A stretch of 23,650 bases of DNA, from positions 256,177-279,826 of the forward strand of contig SZWC01001550.1 of assembly GCA_023375785.1 (NCBI GenBank), in the 5' to 3' direction. A model generated the notes under the pieces. The model was given only the letters and a program-made list of their open reading frames with translations. It ran no database searches and was not told where the DNA came from. How positions within the stretch are numbered: position 1 is the stretch's first letter; each line of letters opens with the position of its first letter. Source of the DNA: Penium margaritaceum (lineage: Eukaryota; Streptophyta; Zygnematophyceae; Desmidiales; Peniaceae). The position numbers and the translations under genes are program-made. This document shows, in pieces, positions 1 through 9,915 of this stretch.

Positions 1-601
1 TGGTGTTCCCAAACCATTGTTTCCCCCTCTGACCATTTGTGACTCGAATAACGAGTTGTCAACGTGGACCACACACAGCGGATTTCTTTGGTCAAGTGTA
101 GCATATATGCCTACTTTGGTCACTCATTGTGCATGGTAGCCACACCGCGCTACTACTGACTGAATTCAATTGTACTTGGTAGTTGAGAATTGATCTTCTC
201 ATAGCATTGTTTCCTCTCCTGACCGTTTGTGACTCGTGTTATGGTTGGTCAACGTTGACCACCCATATTGAAATTCTCTGGTCATGATCAGTGACATATG
301 CCTAGTTTGATTGTTTGGCATGCACATTAGCCACACCGTGCCACTACCTATTGAATTTCTTTATCCTTTCTAGCCAATACATAGGCTTCACAATCCATTA
401 TTTTCCCTCTGACCATTTGTGACTTGTGTTATGCGTTTTCAACGTTGACCACATGAAATGAAATTTGTTCGTCATGCTTAGTGACATATGCATACTTTGG
501 TTGGTCACTGTGCATTGAAGCCACATTGTGCCACTACATATTGAAGGTATTTGTACCTGCTAGTAGATAACTAATATTCACAAACCATTACCGTCCACCC
601 T
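1..601 (+). repeat. Tetramer HOR unit, left-truncated (A tail, B, C, E)
   Basis: The window opens in the last 30 bases of an A monomer, followed by B at 31, C at 221 and E at 411. There is no D. The C tail is the tetramer hybrid (tagccaatacatagg). It matches 2479-3079 at a constant 2478-bp offset. The two E copies differ at only 3 of 191 positions and share private variants (acctgctag, accgtccacc). Confidence 0.9.
241..266. other. Representative class C dyad: 26-nt inverted repeat with a 16-bp perfect core
   Basis: The core at 246-261 is the perfect palindrome TGGTCAACGTTGACCA. One mismatched pair (T/C) follows on each side, then four more paired bases, giving 12 of 13 pairs. The perfect core recurs in 19 of 28 class C monomers, at 246, 1961, 2724, 3867, 4630, 5581, 6532, 8250, 9559, 13172, 14885, 15838, 17746, 18699, 18886, 19649, 20602, 22126 and 23459. 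Shorter versions persist in pentamer B (12 bp) and E (10 bp). Confidence 0.93.
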
Positions 602-1554
602 GACCATTTGTGACTCGTGTTGTGAGTTGTCAAAGTTTACAACACATAGTGACATTACTTGGTCATGGTCAGTGACATATGCCTACTTTGGTTGGTCATC
701 GTGCATGGTCTCCACACCGTGCCACAACGTATTGAAGCCCCTTGTGCTTGCTATATGATACTTGGTGTTCCCAAACCATTGTTTCCCCCCTTGGCCATTT
801 GTGACTCGTATTATGAGTTGTCAACGTTGACCACACACTGCGGATTTCTTTGGTCAAAGGCAGTACATATGCCTACTTTGGTCGGTCATTGTGTATGGTA
901 GCCACACCGTGCAACTAGTGACTGAAGGTCGTTGTACTTGGTAGTTGAGAACCGATATTCCCATTGCATTGTTTCCTGTCCTGCCGGTTTGTGACTCCTC
1001 TTATTGTTGGTGAACGTTGACCACCCAGATTGAAAAAATGTGGTCATGATCAGTGACATATGCCTAGTTTGGTTGTTTGGTGTGCATATTAGCCACATCG
1101 TGCCACTACGTATTGAAGTTCTTTGTCCTTTCTAGTCAATACATAGGCTTTCCAAACCATTGTATCTCCCTCTAACCATTTGTAACTCGTGTTATGAGTT
1201 GTCAATGTTGACCACACATAGTGGACTTATTCGGTCGTAGTCAGTGACGTATGCATTCCTTGGTTGGTCACTGTGCACGCTAGCCATACCGTGCCACTGC
1301 TTTTTAAGGGTCTTTGTACTTGCTACTTGATAACTAGTGTCCCCAATCCATTGTTTTCCCCTTTGACCATTTGTGACTCGTGTTATGCGTTTTCAACATT
1401 GACAACATACGTGAAATTTGTTTGTCATGTTTAGTGACATCTGCATACTTTCGTTGGTCACTCTGCATTGAGGCCACATTGTGCCACTATATATTGAAGG
1501 TATTTGTACTTGCTAGTAGCTAACTAGTATTCACAAACCATTACCTTCCACCCT
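602..1554 (+). repeat. Pentamer HOR unit, subfamily 5a (953 bp)
   Basis: Monomers start at A 602, B 793, C 983, D 1174 and E 1365. E is the 190-bp catacgtg form. C has the unusual head gccggtttgtgactcctc and reads ggtgaacgttgacc, which breaks the class C palindrome. The A, B, C and D-head portion has a close copy at 3080-3683 that shares these oddities. Confidence 0.92.
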
Positions 1555-1745
1555 GACCATTTGTGACTCATGTTGTGAGTTGTCAAAGTTTACCACACTT
1601 AGTGACATTATTTGGTCATGGTCAGTGACATATGCCTACTTTGGTTGGTCAGCGTGCATGGTCTCCACACCGTGCCACAACGTATTGAAGCCCCTTGTGC
1701 TTGCTATGTCATACTTGGTGTTCCCAAACCAGTGTTTCCCCCTCT
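1555..1745 (+). repeat. Exemplar class A monomer (191 bp)
   Basis: Class A is recognised by gttgtgagttgtcaaagttt near its start and gaagccccttgtgcttgc near its end. It always follows the E tail cattaccttccaccct. It contains two abutting TGGTCA motifs (tggtcatggtca). The central dyad seen in class C is degraded here to tcaaagttta. Copies occur once per higher-order unit. Confidence 0.93.
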
Positions 1746-2317
1746 GACCATTTGTGACTCGTATGATGAGTTGTCAACGTTGACCACACACAGCGGATTT
1801 CTTTGGTCAAAGGCAGTACATATGCCTACTTTGGTCGGTCATTGTACATGGTAGCGACGCCGTGCTACTATTGAATGAAGGTCGTTGTACTTGGTAGTTG
1901 AGAACCGATATTCCCATAGCATTGTTTCCTGTCCTGACCGTATGTGACTCAAGTTATGGTTGGTCAACGTTGACCACCCATATTGAAATGATGTGGTCAT
2001 GATCAGTGACATATGCCTAGTTTCGTTGTTTGGGTTGCCTATTAGCCGAGCCGTGCCACTACGTATTGAAGTTCTTTGTCCTTTCTAGCCAATACATAGG
2101 CTTCCCAATCCATTGTTTCCCCCAGTGACCATTTGTGACTCGTGTTATGTGTTTTCAACATTGACCACATGAAGTGAAATTTGTTCGTCATGGTTAGTGA
2201 CATGTGCATACTTTGGTTGGTCACTGTGCATTGAAGCCACATTGTGCCACTCTACATTGAAGGTATTTGTACTTGCTAGTATATAAGTAGTATTCACAAA
2301 CCATTACCTTCCACCCT
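1555..2317 (+). repeat. Tetramer HOR unit, divergent '4b' form (763 bp)
   Basis: Monomers start at A 1555, B 1746, C 1936 and E 2127. The B is pentamer-like (caacgttgacc). The C carries private variants, gatgtggtcatg and ttgcctattagccgagccg. E carries tatataagtag. The same variants recur in the right half of the hexamer at 3684-4223, offset 1906 bp. Confidence 0.9.
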
Positions 2318-3079
2318 GACCATTTGTGACTCGTGTTGTGAGTTGTCAAAGTTTACCACACTTAGTGACATTATTTGGTCATGGTCAGTGACATATGCCT
2401 ACTTTGGTTGGTCATCGTGCATGGTCCCCACACTGTGCCACAACGTATTGGAGCCCCTTGTGCTTGCTATGTGATACTTGGTGTTCCAAAACCATTGTTT
2501 CCCCCTCTGACCATTTGTGACTCGAGTTATGAGTTGTCAACGTGGACCACACACAGCAGATTTCTTTCTTCAAATGTAGCAAATATGCCTACTTTGGTCG
2601 GTCATTGTGCATGGTAGCCACACCGCGCTACTACTGATGAAATTCAATTGTACTTGGTAGTTGAGAATTGATCTTCTCATAGCATTGCTTCCTCTCCTGA
2701 CCGTTTGTGACTCGTGTTATGGTTGGTCAACGTTGACCACCCATATTGAAATTCTCTGGTCATGATCAGTGACATATGCCTAGTTTGATTGTTTGGTGTG
2801 CACATTAGCCACACCGTGCCACTACCTATTGAATTTATTTGTCCTTTCTAGCCAATACATAGGCTTCTCAAACCATTGTTTTCCCTTTGACCATTTGTGA
2901 CTCGTGTTATGCGTTTTCAACGTTGACCACATGAAATGAAATTTGTTCGTCATGCTTAGTGACATATGCATACTTTGGTTGGTCACTGTGCATTGAAGCC
3001 ACATTGTGCCACTACATATTGAAGGTATTTGTACCTGCTAGTAGATAACTAGTATTCACAAACCAATACCGTCCACCCT
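2318..3079 (+). repeat. Tetramer HOR unit (762 bp)
   Basis: Monomers start at A 2318, B 2509, C 2699 and E 2889. B has the tetramer-type caacgtggacc. C has the tetramer-type ctctggtcatgatc and gtttgattgtttgg. It is the duplicate partner of the partial unit at the window start. Confidence 0.92.
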
Positions 3080-4223
3080 GACCATTTGTGACCCGTGTTG
3101 TGAGTTGTCAACGTTTACCACACATAGTGACATTACTTGGTCATGGTCAGTGACATATGTCTACTTTGGTTGGTCATCGTGCATGGTCTCAACACCGTGC
3201 CACAACGTATTGAAGCCCCTTGTGCTTGCTATGTGATACTTGGTGTTCCCAAACCATTGTTTCCCCCTCTGGCCATTTGTGACTCGTATTATGAATTGTC
3301 AACGTTTACCACACACTGCGGATTTCTTTGGTCAAAGGCAGTACATATGCCTGCTTTGGTCGGTCATTGTGTATGGTAGCCACACCGTGCTACTAGTGAC
3401 TGAAGGTCGTTGTACTTGGTAGTTGAGAACCGATATTCCGATCGCATTGTTTCCTGTCCTGCCGGTTTGTGACTCCTCTTATGGATGGTGAACGTTGACC
3501 ACCCACATTGAACTTATGTGGTCATGATCAGTGACATATGCCTAGTTTGGTTGTTTGGTGTGCATATTAGCCACACCGTGCCACTACGTATTGAAGTTCT
3601 TTGTCCTTTCTAGTCAATACATAGGCTTTCCAAACCATTGTATCTCCCTCTAACCATTTGTAACTCGTGTTATGAGTTGTCAACGTTGACCACACACAGC
3701 GGATTTCTTTGGTCAAAGGCAGTACATATGCCTACTTTGGTCGGTCATTGTACATGGTAGCCACACCGTGCTACTATTGAATGAATGTCGTTGTACTTGG
3801 TAATTGAGAACCGATATTCCCATAGCATTGTTTCCTGTCCTGACCGTTTGTGACTCGAGTTATGGTTGGTCAACGTTGACCACCCACATTGAAATGATGT
3901 GGTCATGACCAGTGACATATGCCTAGTTTGGTTGTTTGGTTTGCCTATCAGCCGATCCGTGCCACTGCGCATTGAAGTTCTTTGTCCTTTCTAGCCATAT
4001 CATAGGCTTCCCAATCCATTGTTTTCCCCTGAGACCATTTGTGACTCGTGTTATGCGTTTTCAACATTGACCACATGAAGTGAAATTTGTTCGTCATGCT
4101 TAGTGACATATGCACACTTTGGTTGGTCACTGTGCATTGAAGCCACATTGTGCCACTACGTATTGAAGGTATTTGTACTTGCTAGTATATAAGTAGTATT
4201 CACAAACCATTACCTTCCACCCT
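3080..4223 (+). repeat. Rearranged hexamer HOR unit: A-B-C-(D/B)-C-E (1144 bp)
   Basis: Monomers start at A 3080, B 3271, C 3461, hybrid D/B 3652, C 3842 and E 4033. The left half copies the 5a unit at 602. The right half copies the 4b tetramer at 1746-2317. The fusion lies in the hybrid monomer. Relative to the first copy, three monomers (rest of D, E, A and the B head; 572 bp) are missing. Confidence 0.9.
3652..3841 (+). repeat. Hybrid D/B monomer
   Basis: The head aaccatttgtaactcgtgtt is shared with the D monomer at 1174. From caacgttgaccacacacagc onward it is class B. The switch falls within the shared 12-base stretch atgagttgtcaa at 3672-3683. This is the signature of homologous unequal exchange or deletion between D and B copies. 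Confidence 0.88.
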
Positions 4224-5176
4224 GACCATTTGTGACTCGTGTTGTGAGTTGTCAAAGTTTACCACACTTAGTGACATTATTTGGTCATGGTCAATTACAT
4301 ATGCCTACTTTGGTTGGTTATCGCGCATGGTCTCCACACGGTGCCACAACGTATTGAAGCCCCTTGTGCTTGCTATGTGATACTTGGTGTTCCCAAATCA
4401 TTGTTTCCCCCTCTTGCCATTTGTGACTCGTATTATGAGTTGTCAACGTTGACCACACACAGCGGATTTCTTTGGTCAAAGGTAGTACATATGCCTACTT
4501 TGGTTGGTCATTGCGCATGGTAGCTACACCGTGCTACTACTGACTGAAGGTCGATGTACTTGGTAGTTGGGAACCAATATTCACATAGCATTGTTTCCTG
4601 TCCTGCCCGTTTGTGACTAGTGTTATGGTTGGTCAACGTTGACCACCCATATTGAAATTCTGTGGTCATGATCAGTGACATATGCCTAGTTTGGTTGTTT
4701 GGTGTGCATATTAGCCACACTGTGCCACTACGTATTCAAGTTCTTTGTTCTTTCTAGTCAATACATAGGCTTCCCAAACCATTGTATCTCCCTCTAACCT
4801 TTTGTGACTTGTGCTATGAGTTGTCAATGTTGACCACACATAGTGGACTTATTCAGTCGTAGTCAGTGACGTATGCATCCTTTGGCTGGTCACTGTGCAC
4901 AGTAGCCATACCGTCCCACTGCTTGTTGAATGTCTTTGTACTTGCTAGTTGATAACTAGTGTCCCCAATCCATTGTTTTCCCCTCTGACCATTCGTGACT
5001 TGTGTTATGTGTTTTCAACATTGACCACATACGTGAGATGTGTTCGTCATGGTTAGTAACATATGCATACATTGGTTGGTCACTGTGCATTGAGGCCACA
5101 TTATGTCACTACATATTGAAGATATTTGTACTTGCTAGTAGATAACTAGTATTGACAAACCATTACCTTCCACCCT
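4224..5176 (+). repeat. Pentamer HOR unit, subfamily 5a (953 bp)
   Basis: Monomers start at A 4224, B 4415, C 4605, D 4796 and E 4987. The C tail ends attgtatctccctct, D has tgtccccaatcc, and E has catacgtg: the linked 5a variants. The class C palindrome is intact. Confidence 0.92.
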
Positions 5177-6127
5177 GACCATTTGTGACTCGTGTTGTGA
5201 GTTGTCAAAGTTTACCACACTTAGTGACATTATTTGGTCATGATCGAACATATGCCTACTTTGGTTGGTCATCGTGCATGGTCTCCACACCGTGCCACAA
5301 CCTATTGAAGCCCCTTGTGCTTGCTATGTGATACTTGGTATTTCCAAACCATTCTTTCCCCCTCTGACCATTTGTGACTCGTATTATGAGTTGTGAACGT
5401 TGACCACACACAGCGGATTTCTTTGGTCAAAGGCAGTACAAATGCCTACTTTGGTTGGTCATTGTGCATGGTAGCCACACCGTGCTACTACTGACTGAAG
5501 GTCGTTGTACTTGGTAGTTGAGAACCGATATTCCCATAGCATTGCTTCCTGTCCTGCCCATTTGTGACTCGTGTTATGGTTGGTCAACGTTGACCACCCA
5601 TATTGAAATTCTGTGGTCATTATCAGTGACATATGCCTTGTTTGGTTGTTTGGTGTGCATATTAGCCACACTGTGCCACTACGTATTTGAGTTCTTTGTC
5701 CTTTCTAGTCAATACATAGGCTTCCCAAACCATTGTATCTCCCTCTGACCATTTGTGACTCATGATATGAGTTGTCAATGTTGACCACACATAGTGGACT
5801 TATTTGGTCGTAGTTAGTGACGTATGCATACTTTGGTTGGTCAATGTGCATGCTAGCCATACCGTGCCACTACTTGTTGAAGGTCTTTGTACTTGCTAGT
5901 TGATAAGTGGTGTCCCCAATCCATTCTTTTCCCCTCTGACCATTTGTGGCTCGTGTTATGCGTTTTCAACATTGATCACATACATGAAAAATTTTCGTCA
6001 TGGTTAGTGACATATGCATACTTTGGTTGGTCACTGTGCATTGAGGACACATTGTGCCACTACATATTGAAGGTATTTGTACTTGCTAGTAGATAACTAG
6101 TATTCACAAAGCATTACCTTCCACCCT
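5177..6127 (+). repeat. Pentamer HOR unit, subfamily 5a (951 bp)
   Basis: Monomers start at A 5177, B 5366, C 5556, D 5747 and E 5938. A is 189 bp because tcatggtcagtgacat is reduced to tcatgatcgaacat. E reads catacatg and ends with cacaaagcattacc, a variant shared with the E copies at 7654 and 10679. Confidence 0.92.
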
Positions 6128-6892
6128 GACCATTTGTGACTCGTGTTGTGAGTTGTCAAGGTTTACCACACTTAGTGACAGTATTTGGTCATGGTCAGCG
6201 ACATATGCCTACTTTGGTTGGTCACCGTGCATGGTTCCCACACCGTGCCACAACATATTGAAGCCCCTTGTGCTTGCTATGTGATTCGTGGTGTTCCCAC
6301 ACCATTGTTTCCCCCTCTGACCATTTGTGACTCGTATTATAAGTTGTCAACGTGGACCACACAGCGGATTTCGTTGGTCAAAGACCGTCCATATGCCTAC
6401 TTTGGTCGGTCATTGAGCATGGTAGCCACACTGAGCTACTACTGACTGAAGGTCGTTGCACTTGGTAGTTGAGAAACGATGTTCTCATAGCATTGTTTTC
6501 TCTCCTGACCGTTTGTGACTCGTGTTATGGTTGGTCAACGTTGACCACCCATATTGAAATTCTCTGGTCATGATCAATGACATATGCCTAGTTTGATTGT
6601 TTGGTGTGCATCCTGTACATGTACATCGTGCCACTACGTATTGAAGTTCTTTGTCCTTTCTAGCCAATACATAGGCTTCCTAATCCACTGTCTTCTCCTC
6701 TGACCATTTGTGACTCGTGTTATGCATTTTCAACGTTGACCACATGAAGTGAAATTTGTTCATCATGGTTAGTAACATATGCATACTTTGGTTAGTCACT
6801 GTGCATTGAAGCCACATTGTGCCACTACATATTGAAGGTATTTGTTCTTTCTAGTAGATAATTAGTATTCACAAACCATTGCCTTCCACCTA
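6128..6892 (+). repeat. Tetramer HOR unit with indels (765 bp)
   Basis: Monomers start at A 6128, B 6319, C 6507 and E 6702. B is 188 bp, having lost one AC step (accacacagcgg). C is 195 bp because of a local sequence replacement at 6611-6626. Tetramer diagnostics (cgtggacc, ctctggtcatgatc, tagccaatac) are present. Confidence 0.91.
6611..6626 (+). other. Local replacement inside a C monomer with a 12-bp palindrome
   Basis: After ttggtgtgca, every other C copy continues with about 12 bases ending ccacac and then cgtgccac. This copy reads tcctgtacatgtacat instead, a net gain of 4 bases. The inserted stretch contains the perfect palindrome TGTACATGTACA at 6614-6625, equally readable as two gtacat steps. 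Confidence 0.85.
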
Positions 6893-7843
6893 GACCATTT
6901 GTGACTCGTGTTGAGAGTTGTCAAAGTTTACCACACTTAGTGACATTACTTGGTCATGGTCAGTAACAGATGCCTATTTTGTGGTCATCGTGCATGGTCT
7001 CCACACCGTGCCACAACTTATTGAAGCCCCTTGTGCTTGCTATGTGATACTTGGTGTTCCCAAACCATTGTTTCCCCATCTGACCATTTGTGACTCGTAT
7101 GAGGAGTTGTCAACGTTGACCACACACAGCAGATTTCTTTGGTCAAAGGCAGTACATATACCTACTTTGGTCGGTCATTGTGCATGGTAGCAACACCGTG
7201 CTACTAATGACTGAAAGTGGTTGTACTTGGTAGCTGAGAACCGATATTCCCATAGCATTGTTTCTTGTCCTGCCCGTTTGTGACTCGTGTTATGGTTGGT
7301 CAACATTGACCACCCATATTGAAATCATGTGGTCATGATCAGTGACATATGCCTAGTTTGGTTGTTTGGTGTGCATATTAGCCACACCGTGCCACTGCGT
7401 ATTGATGTTCTTTGTCCTTTCTAGTCAATACATAGGCTTCCGAAACCATTGTGTCTCCCTCTGACCACTTGTGACTCGTGTTATGAGTTGTCAATGTTGA
7501 CCACACATAGAAGACTTATTCGGTCGTAGTCAGTGACGTATGCATCCTTTGGTTGGTCACTGTGCTTGCTAGCCATACAGTGCCACTGCTTGTTGAAGGT
7601 CTTTGTACTTGCTAGTTGATAACTAGTGTCCCCAATCCATTGTTTCCCCCCTTGACCATCTGTGACCCGTGTTATGCATTTTGAACATTGACCACATACG
7701 TGAAATTTGTTCGTCATGGTTAGTGACATATGCATAGTTTGGTTGGTCACTGTGCATTGAGGCCACATTGTGCCACTACATATTGAAGGTGTTTGTACTT
7801 GCTAGTAGATAACTAGTATTCACAAAGCATTACCTTCCACCCT
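6893..7843 (+). repeat. Pentamer HOR unit, subfamily 5a (951 bp)
   Basis: Monomers start at A 6893, B 7082, C 7272, D 7463 and E 7654. A has a 2-base loss (tattttgtggtcatcg against the usual tactttggttggtcatcg). D and E carry the 5a variants. The C dyad has one central change (caacattgacc). Confidence 0.92.
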
Positions 7844-8797
7844 GACCATTTGTGACTGGTGTTGTGAGTTGTCAAAGTTTACCACACTTAGTGACATTAT
7901 TTGGTCATGGTCAGTGACATATGCCTACTTTGGTAAGTCATCGTGCATGGTATCCACACTGTGCCACAACGTATTGAAGCCCCTTGTGCTTGCTATGTGA
8001 TACTTGATGTTTCCAAACCATTGTTTCCCCCTCTGACCATTTGTGACTCGCATTATGAGTTGTCAACGTTGACCACACACAGCGGATTTTTTTGGTCAAA
8101 GGCAGTACATATGCCTACTTTTGTCGGTTGTTGTACATGGTAGCTGCACCAAGCTACTACTGAATGAAGGTCATTGTACTTGGTAGTTGAGAACCGAATC
8201 TCCCATAGCATTGTGTCCTGTCCTGACCGTTTGTGACTCGTGTTATGGTTGGTCAACGTTGACCATCCATATTGAAATTATGTGGTCATGATCAGTGACA
8301 TATGCCTAGTTTGGTTGTTTGGTGTGCATATTAGCCACACCATGCCACTATGTATTGAAGTTCTTTGTCCTTTCTAGTCAATACATATGCTTCCCACACC
8401 ATTTTCTCTCCTTCTGACAAATTGTGACTCGTGTTATGAGTTGTCAATGTTGACCACACATAGTGGTCTTTTTCGGTTGTAGTCAGTGACGTATGCATCC
8501 TTTGGTTGGTCACTGTGCTTTCTAGCCATACCGTGCCACTGCTTGTTGAATGTCTTTGTACTTCCTAGTTGATAACTAGTGTTCCCAACCCATTGTTTTC
8601 CACTCTGACCATTTGTGACTCGTGTTATGCGTTTTCAACGTTGACCACATGAAGTTAAAGTCTTTCGTCATGGTCTGTGACATATGCATACTTTGGGTGG
8701 TCACTGTGCATTGAAGCCACATTGTGCCACTACATATTAAAGGTATTTGTACTTGCTAGTAGATAACTAGTATTCACAAACCATTACCTTCCACCCT
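7844..8797 (+). repeat. Pentamer HOR unit, subfamily 5b (954 bp)
   Basis: Monomers start at A 7844, B 8035, C 8225, D 8416 and E 8607. The C tail ends attttctctcc, D has cttcctag and gttcccaaccc, and E is the catgaagt form, all 5b variants. It shares private variants with the 5b unit at 10869 (actggtgttgt in A, ttgttgtacatgg and cattgtgtcctg in B). Confidence 0.92.
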
Positions 8798-9153
8798 GAC
8801 CATTTGTGACTCGTGTTGTGAGTTGTCAAAGTNCGTAGTCAGTGACGTATGCATCCTTTGGTTGGTCACTGTGCACGCTAGCCATACCGTGCCACTGCTT
8901 GTTGAAGGTCTTTGTACTTCCTAGTTGATAACTAGTGTTCCCAACCCATTGTTTTCCCCTCTGACCATTTGTGACTCGTGTTATGCGTTTTCAACGTTGA
9001 CCACATGAAGTTAAATTCTTTCGTCATGGTCAGTGACATATGCATACTTTGGGTGGTCACTGTGCATTGAAGCCACATTGTGCCACTACATATTGAAGGT
9101 ATTTGTACTTGCTAGTAGATAACTAGTATTCACAAACCATTACCTTCCACCCT
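8798..9153 (+). repeat. Chimeric unit across an assembly join: partial A, N, partial D, E
   Basis: A at 8798 stops after 35 bases at 8832. An N follows at 8833, and D resumes mid-monomer at 8834, then E at 8963. The segment 8834-9188 repeats 8478-8832 at a 356-bp offset with roughly nine mismatches. Joining 8832 directly to 9189 gives a normal A monomer of 190 bp. This unit is therefore probably not real genomic structure. Confidence 0.88.
8833..8833. other. N: contig join or collapsed gap with unmerged overlap
   Basis: This single N breaks the monomer phase: the anchors on either side are 165 bp apart (8798 to 8963) instead of 191. It is flanked by near-identical direct copies (8478-8832 and 8834-9188). 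This is best explained as two contig ends that overlapped but were not merged. Confidence 0.85.
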
Positions 9154-9915
9154 GACCATTTGTGACTCGTGTTGTGAGTTGTCAAAGTTTACCACACTTA
9201 GTTATTTCATTTGGTCATGGTCAGTGACATATGCCTACTTTGGTTGGTCACCGTGCATGGCATCCACACCGTGCCACAATGTATTCAAGCCCCTTGTGCT
9301 TTCTATGTGATACTTGTGTTCCCAAACCATTGTTTCCCCCTCGTACCATTTGTCACACGTATTAGGAGCTGTCAACGTGAATCACACACAGCGGATTTGT
9401 TTGGTCAAAGGCAGTAAATATGCCTACATTGGTCGGTCATTGTGCATGGTAGCCACACTGCGCTATTACTGGCTGAAAGTCATTGTACTTGGTAGTTGAG
9501 AACCAATATTCTCATAGCATTGTTTCCTCTCCTGACCGTTTGTGACTCGTGTTATGGTTGGTCAACGTTGACCACCCATATTGAAACTCTCTGGTCATGA
9601 TCAGTGACATATGCCTAGTTCGATTGTTTGGTGTGCACATTAGCCACACTGTGCCACTACGTATTAAAGTTCTTTGTCCTTTATAGCCAATACATATGCT
9701 TCCCAATCCATTGTTTTCCCCTATGACCATTTATGACTCATGTTATGCGTTTTCAACGTTGACCACATGAAATGAAATTCTTTCGTCATGGTTAGTGACA
9801 TATGCATACTTTGGTTGGTCGCCGCGCATTGAAGCCACATTATGCCACTACACATTGAAGGAATTTGTTTTTGCTAGTAGATTACTAGTAGTCACAAACC
9901 ATTACCATCCACCCT
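9154..9915 (+). repeat. Tetramer HOR unit (762 bp)
   Basis: Monomers start at A 9154, B 9344, C 9534 and E 9725. C reads gaaactctctggtc, a variant shared only with the tetramer at 12766. B is locally diverged (caacgtgaatcac). If the join at 8833 is artefactual, the true A of this unit begins at 8798 and continues at 9189. Confidence 0.9.

Noticed and set aside
659..901. A recurring open frame of about 80 codons across the A/B junction, seen again at 1612, 2375, 3137, 4281, 9973, 10926, 12823, 13585, 14538, 16443, 17397 and 21777
   Set aside because: It recurs because the satellite unit recurs. It starts and ends inside monomers and has no recognisable domain. Frame-shifting indels of 2 and 11 bases occur in other copies, and stop-free length varies between units.
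3745..4148. Reverse-strand open frames of 60-97 codons, here and throughout the window
   Set aside because: These are shadows of the same repeat on the other strand. They have no conserved start context, no domain and no coding-like pattern of change.
6614..6625. Regulatory palindrome TGTACATGTACA
   Set aside because: It occurs once, inside a local replacement scar. There is no gene nearby for it to control.
8834..8962. A true D monomer insertion after A
   Set aside because: The D fragment is truncated by the N and is explained by the flanking 356-bp near-duplicate. Phase is restored when it is removed.
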